Assembly: GCA_951213105.1 (NCBI GenBank)
Contig: OX578152.1
Coordinates: forward strand, 95,292,568 to 95,356,567
Origin: Amaurobius ferox
Lineage: Eukaryota; Arthropoda; Arachnida; Araneae; Amaurobiidae
DNA: 64,000 nucleotides
Reading direction: 5' to 3'
The translations under genes were made by a program, and so were the position numbers. A model generated the notes under the pieces. That model saw only the letters and a list, made by a program, of their open reading frames with translations, searched no databases and was not told where the DNA came from. Below, one piece after another: positions 62,583 through 64,000 of the stretch (position 1 is the first letter of the stretch; each line of letters begins with the position of its first letter).

Positions 62583-62689
62583 TCCTAGTGATTACATTAC
62601 TCACCTGAGAATCTGCAACCATCAGCTTGTTCTTGGAATGCGGAATAAAATTAAAAGAATGGATTTAACAAAGCCAGATGTTTTTGACG
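62583..62689 (+). CDS. Vps18: Vps18 coding exon 3
   Basis: Third coding exon, 107 nt. The acceptor is ttattttag and the donor is gtatgt. It starts with the last base of the split Ser codon and reads PSDYITHLRICNHQLVLG, then a basic stretch and MDLTKPDVFD. This aligns with the family pattern PSERITSLVVSSNQL...DL.K, the first blades of the Vps18 beta-propeller. The exon ends one base into a codon (phase 1), so the gene continues to the right of the window. Together exons 1-3 give 265 nt, that is 88 codons plus one base, without a stop or frameshift. This argues for a functional gene rather than a processed copy. Confidence 0.94.
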
Positions 62690-64000
62690 GTATGTATGCT
62701 TACTTATTGATGTATTTCATACAATTGTAAATTCTTTCTTAGAGTCGTAGTCTTCAAGCTACTAATAACTGCAGATTCTTACTCTTTAAATATTTTTATG
62801 GAACCCTATTCTATATGGTTTGCTTTATTACATTTTTAGGAATAAAAATAAATGAATTGACATTTTAAAAAGATATAAATTTATTGAAAACAACAATTAC
62901 ATAATCATAATACAACAATTACATAATCATAAAATGATAATATCAGAAATAAATAATGATTAATAAAATTTGATGTCTTGAATGCATCTAATTTTAACTG
63001 CAGATATGTTGAAAATTTAGTGTAATTGTTCTGATTTGCAAACATATACAAGGTGACCAGTGCTATCGGTGCCCAATGGCTATTTCCTCAACTGTTAGTC
63101 ACAGACATATACTTCCAATTGTAAAAATGTTTTAAATTTTAAAATCTATTATCTTAGAAACAGTTTAAATCAATAAATACATTTTTGAAAGAAATACGAA
63201 ATATAAATTTTTATATGTTCCCTCAGTCCTACCAGTTATATTTAGGAAAATCATCCTCATACAATTTCATGCAAAATAAAATTTAAAAAAATCATCCTTT
63301 TACGATCAAAATTCACCGAGTTATGAAGCATTAAACTTTATGACTTAAGTCGCTTTTCCACGGATAAAAATGTCCCGTTTCAGGCAACCTTTAAGGGACC
63401 GTATAAATATTGAAATTTCGTATTCAAAGTATTATGTTTCTAATTGCATTTGCTGACATAATGTCGAGAATGAAGCAAAGCTTTTTATCGAATAGTAATT
63501 CGTTTAGAAGAGTATTATGGTCAGGGCTCGACTAAGATCTTCTAGGGGTCTTTCTAAGATCTTTATTGTAAATGAGGAATACATTATTGTTTAAGTCAAG
63601 TAGTTGAAGTCAATAAATGCATTTTTGTAAAAATTACGAAATTTAAATTTTTATACAGTAATAGACCAGTAATGAGACCAGTTGCAGCGTACCTGCAGAC
63701 AAAATAAAAAATTACACACATTAAATCTAAAATAAAGGCATATAACACCTAAAAAATAACAGATTTGTGTATATAATTATTTTGTGTATAACCCCTATCT
63801 CTCAGCACAAAAAGTGCTCTAACTTTAGGCAGCTATAAGTCGGTCAATTTTGGTCGTAAAAGGATGATTTTTTTTATTATTATTATTTTGCATGAAATTG
63901 TATGAGGATGATTTTCCTAAATATAACTGGTAGGACCAGAGTACTGTATAAAAATTTGTATTTCATATTTCTTTGATAAATGCATCTATTGATTTAAACT
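62690..64000 (+). other. Vps18 intron 3 (5' part)
   Basis: Begins with a gtatgt donor and runs past the window edge. Apart from the inverted repeat at 63162-64000 I see nothing structured in it. Confidence 0.8.
63162..64000. repeat. Foldback repeat at window edge
   Basis: The left arm (63162-63345) and right arm (about 63830-64000) are close inverted copies. They share taccagttatatttaggaaa, the word catcctcatacaatttcatg and atccttttacga. The right arm ends exactly at the window edge with tgatttaaact, so the element may extend further. The middle (near 63600-63665) holds another partial copy of the arm. Confidence 0.85.

Overview
The window looks like a stretch of a large, AT-rich animal genome, most likely an arthropod and plausibly a spider or other chelicerate. 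The clade is an inference from intron size, AT-richness and repeat types; nothing in the window fixes it. There is no bacterial gene organisation. The only host gene I can support is Vps18 (deep orange), the HOPS/CORVET subunit, on the + strand. Three coding exons (23368-23451, 55780-55853, 62583-62689) join in phase and encode about the first 88 residues. Intron 1 is 32.3 kb, intron 2 is 6.7 kb, and intron 3 runs off the right edge. A splice-acceptor-like tract directly before the ATG suggests a further untranslated exon to the left.

The rest is a nested landscape of mobile elements and tandem repeats. 1-23 kb holds a 698-bp foldback element, two degenerate satellites (periods about 140 and 295 bp), an orphan Jockey-type LINE ORF1 fragment, a 5S-rRNA-headed SINE, a 7.3-kb hAT-type insertion with an exact 8-bp duplication inside a 183-bp tandem array, and a piggyBac-type MITE. 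Intron 1 (23-56 kb) holds three decayed hAT transposase genes, a mariner fossil, a solo LTR, tRNA-headed and 5S-headed SINEs, minisatellites, small inverted-repeat elements and many long G/C homopolymers. Intron 2 (56-62.6 kb) holds a long-inverted-repeat transposon of unclear superfamily and an almost intact Tc1 element (DD34E) with TA duplications. Intron 3 starts with another foldback repeat.

The most interesting signal is a family of stand-alone insertions only 58-63 bp long. Five copies are seen, four of them flanked by 12-15 bp target duplications. Each folds into the same two-part hairpin, and the stem sequences differ between copies in compensating ways. The same module forms the 3' tail of the full-length 5S-headed SINEs, whose core is shared with a tRNA-headed SINE. 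Target duplications of the short units all begin ACAC. This looks like an ultra-short retroposon that consists of little more than the structured tail.

No functional tRNA, rRNA, CRISPR or bacterial-type regulatory feature was found. Most longer open frames are low-complexity or repeat-derived chance frames.
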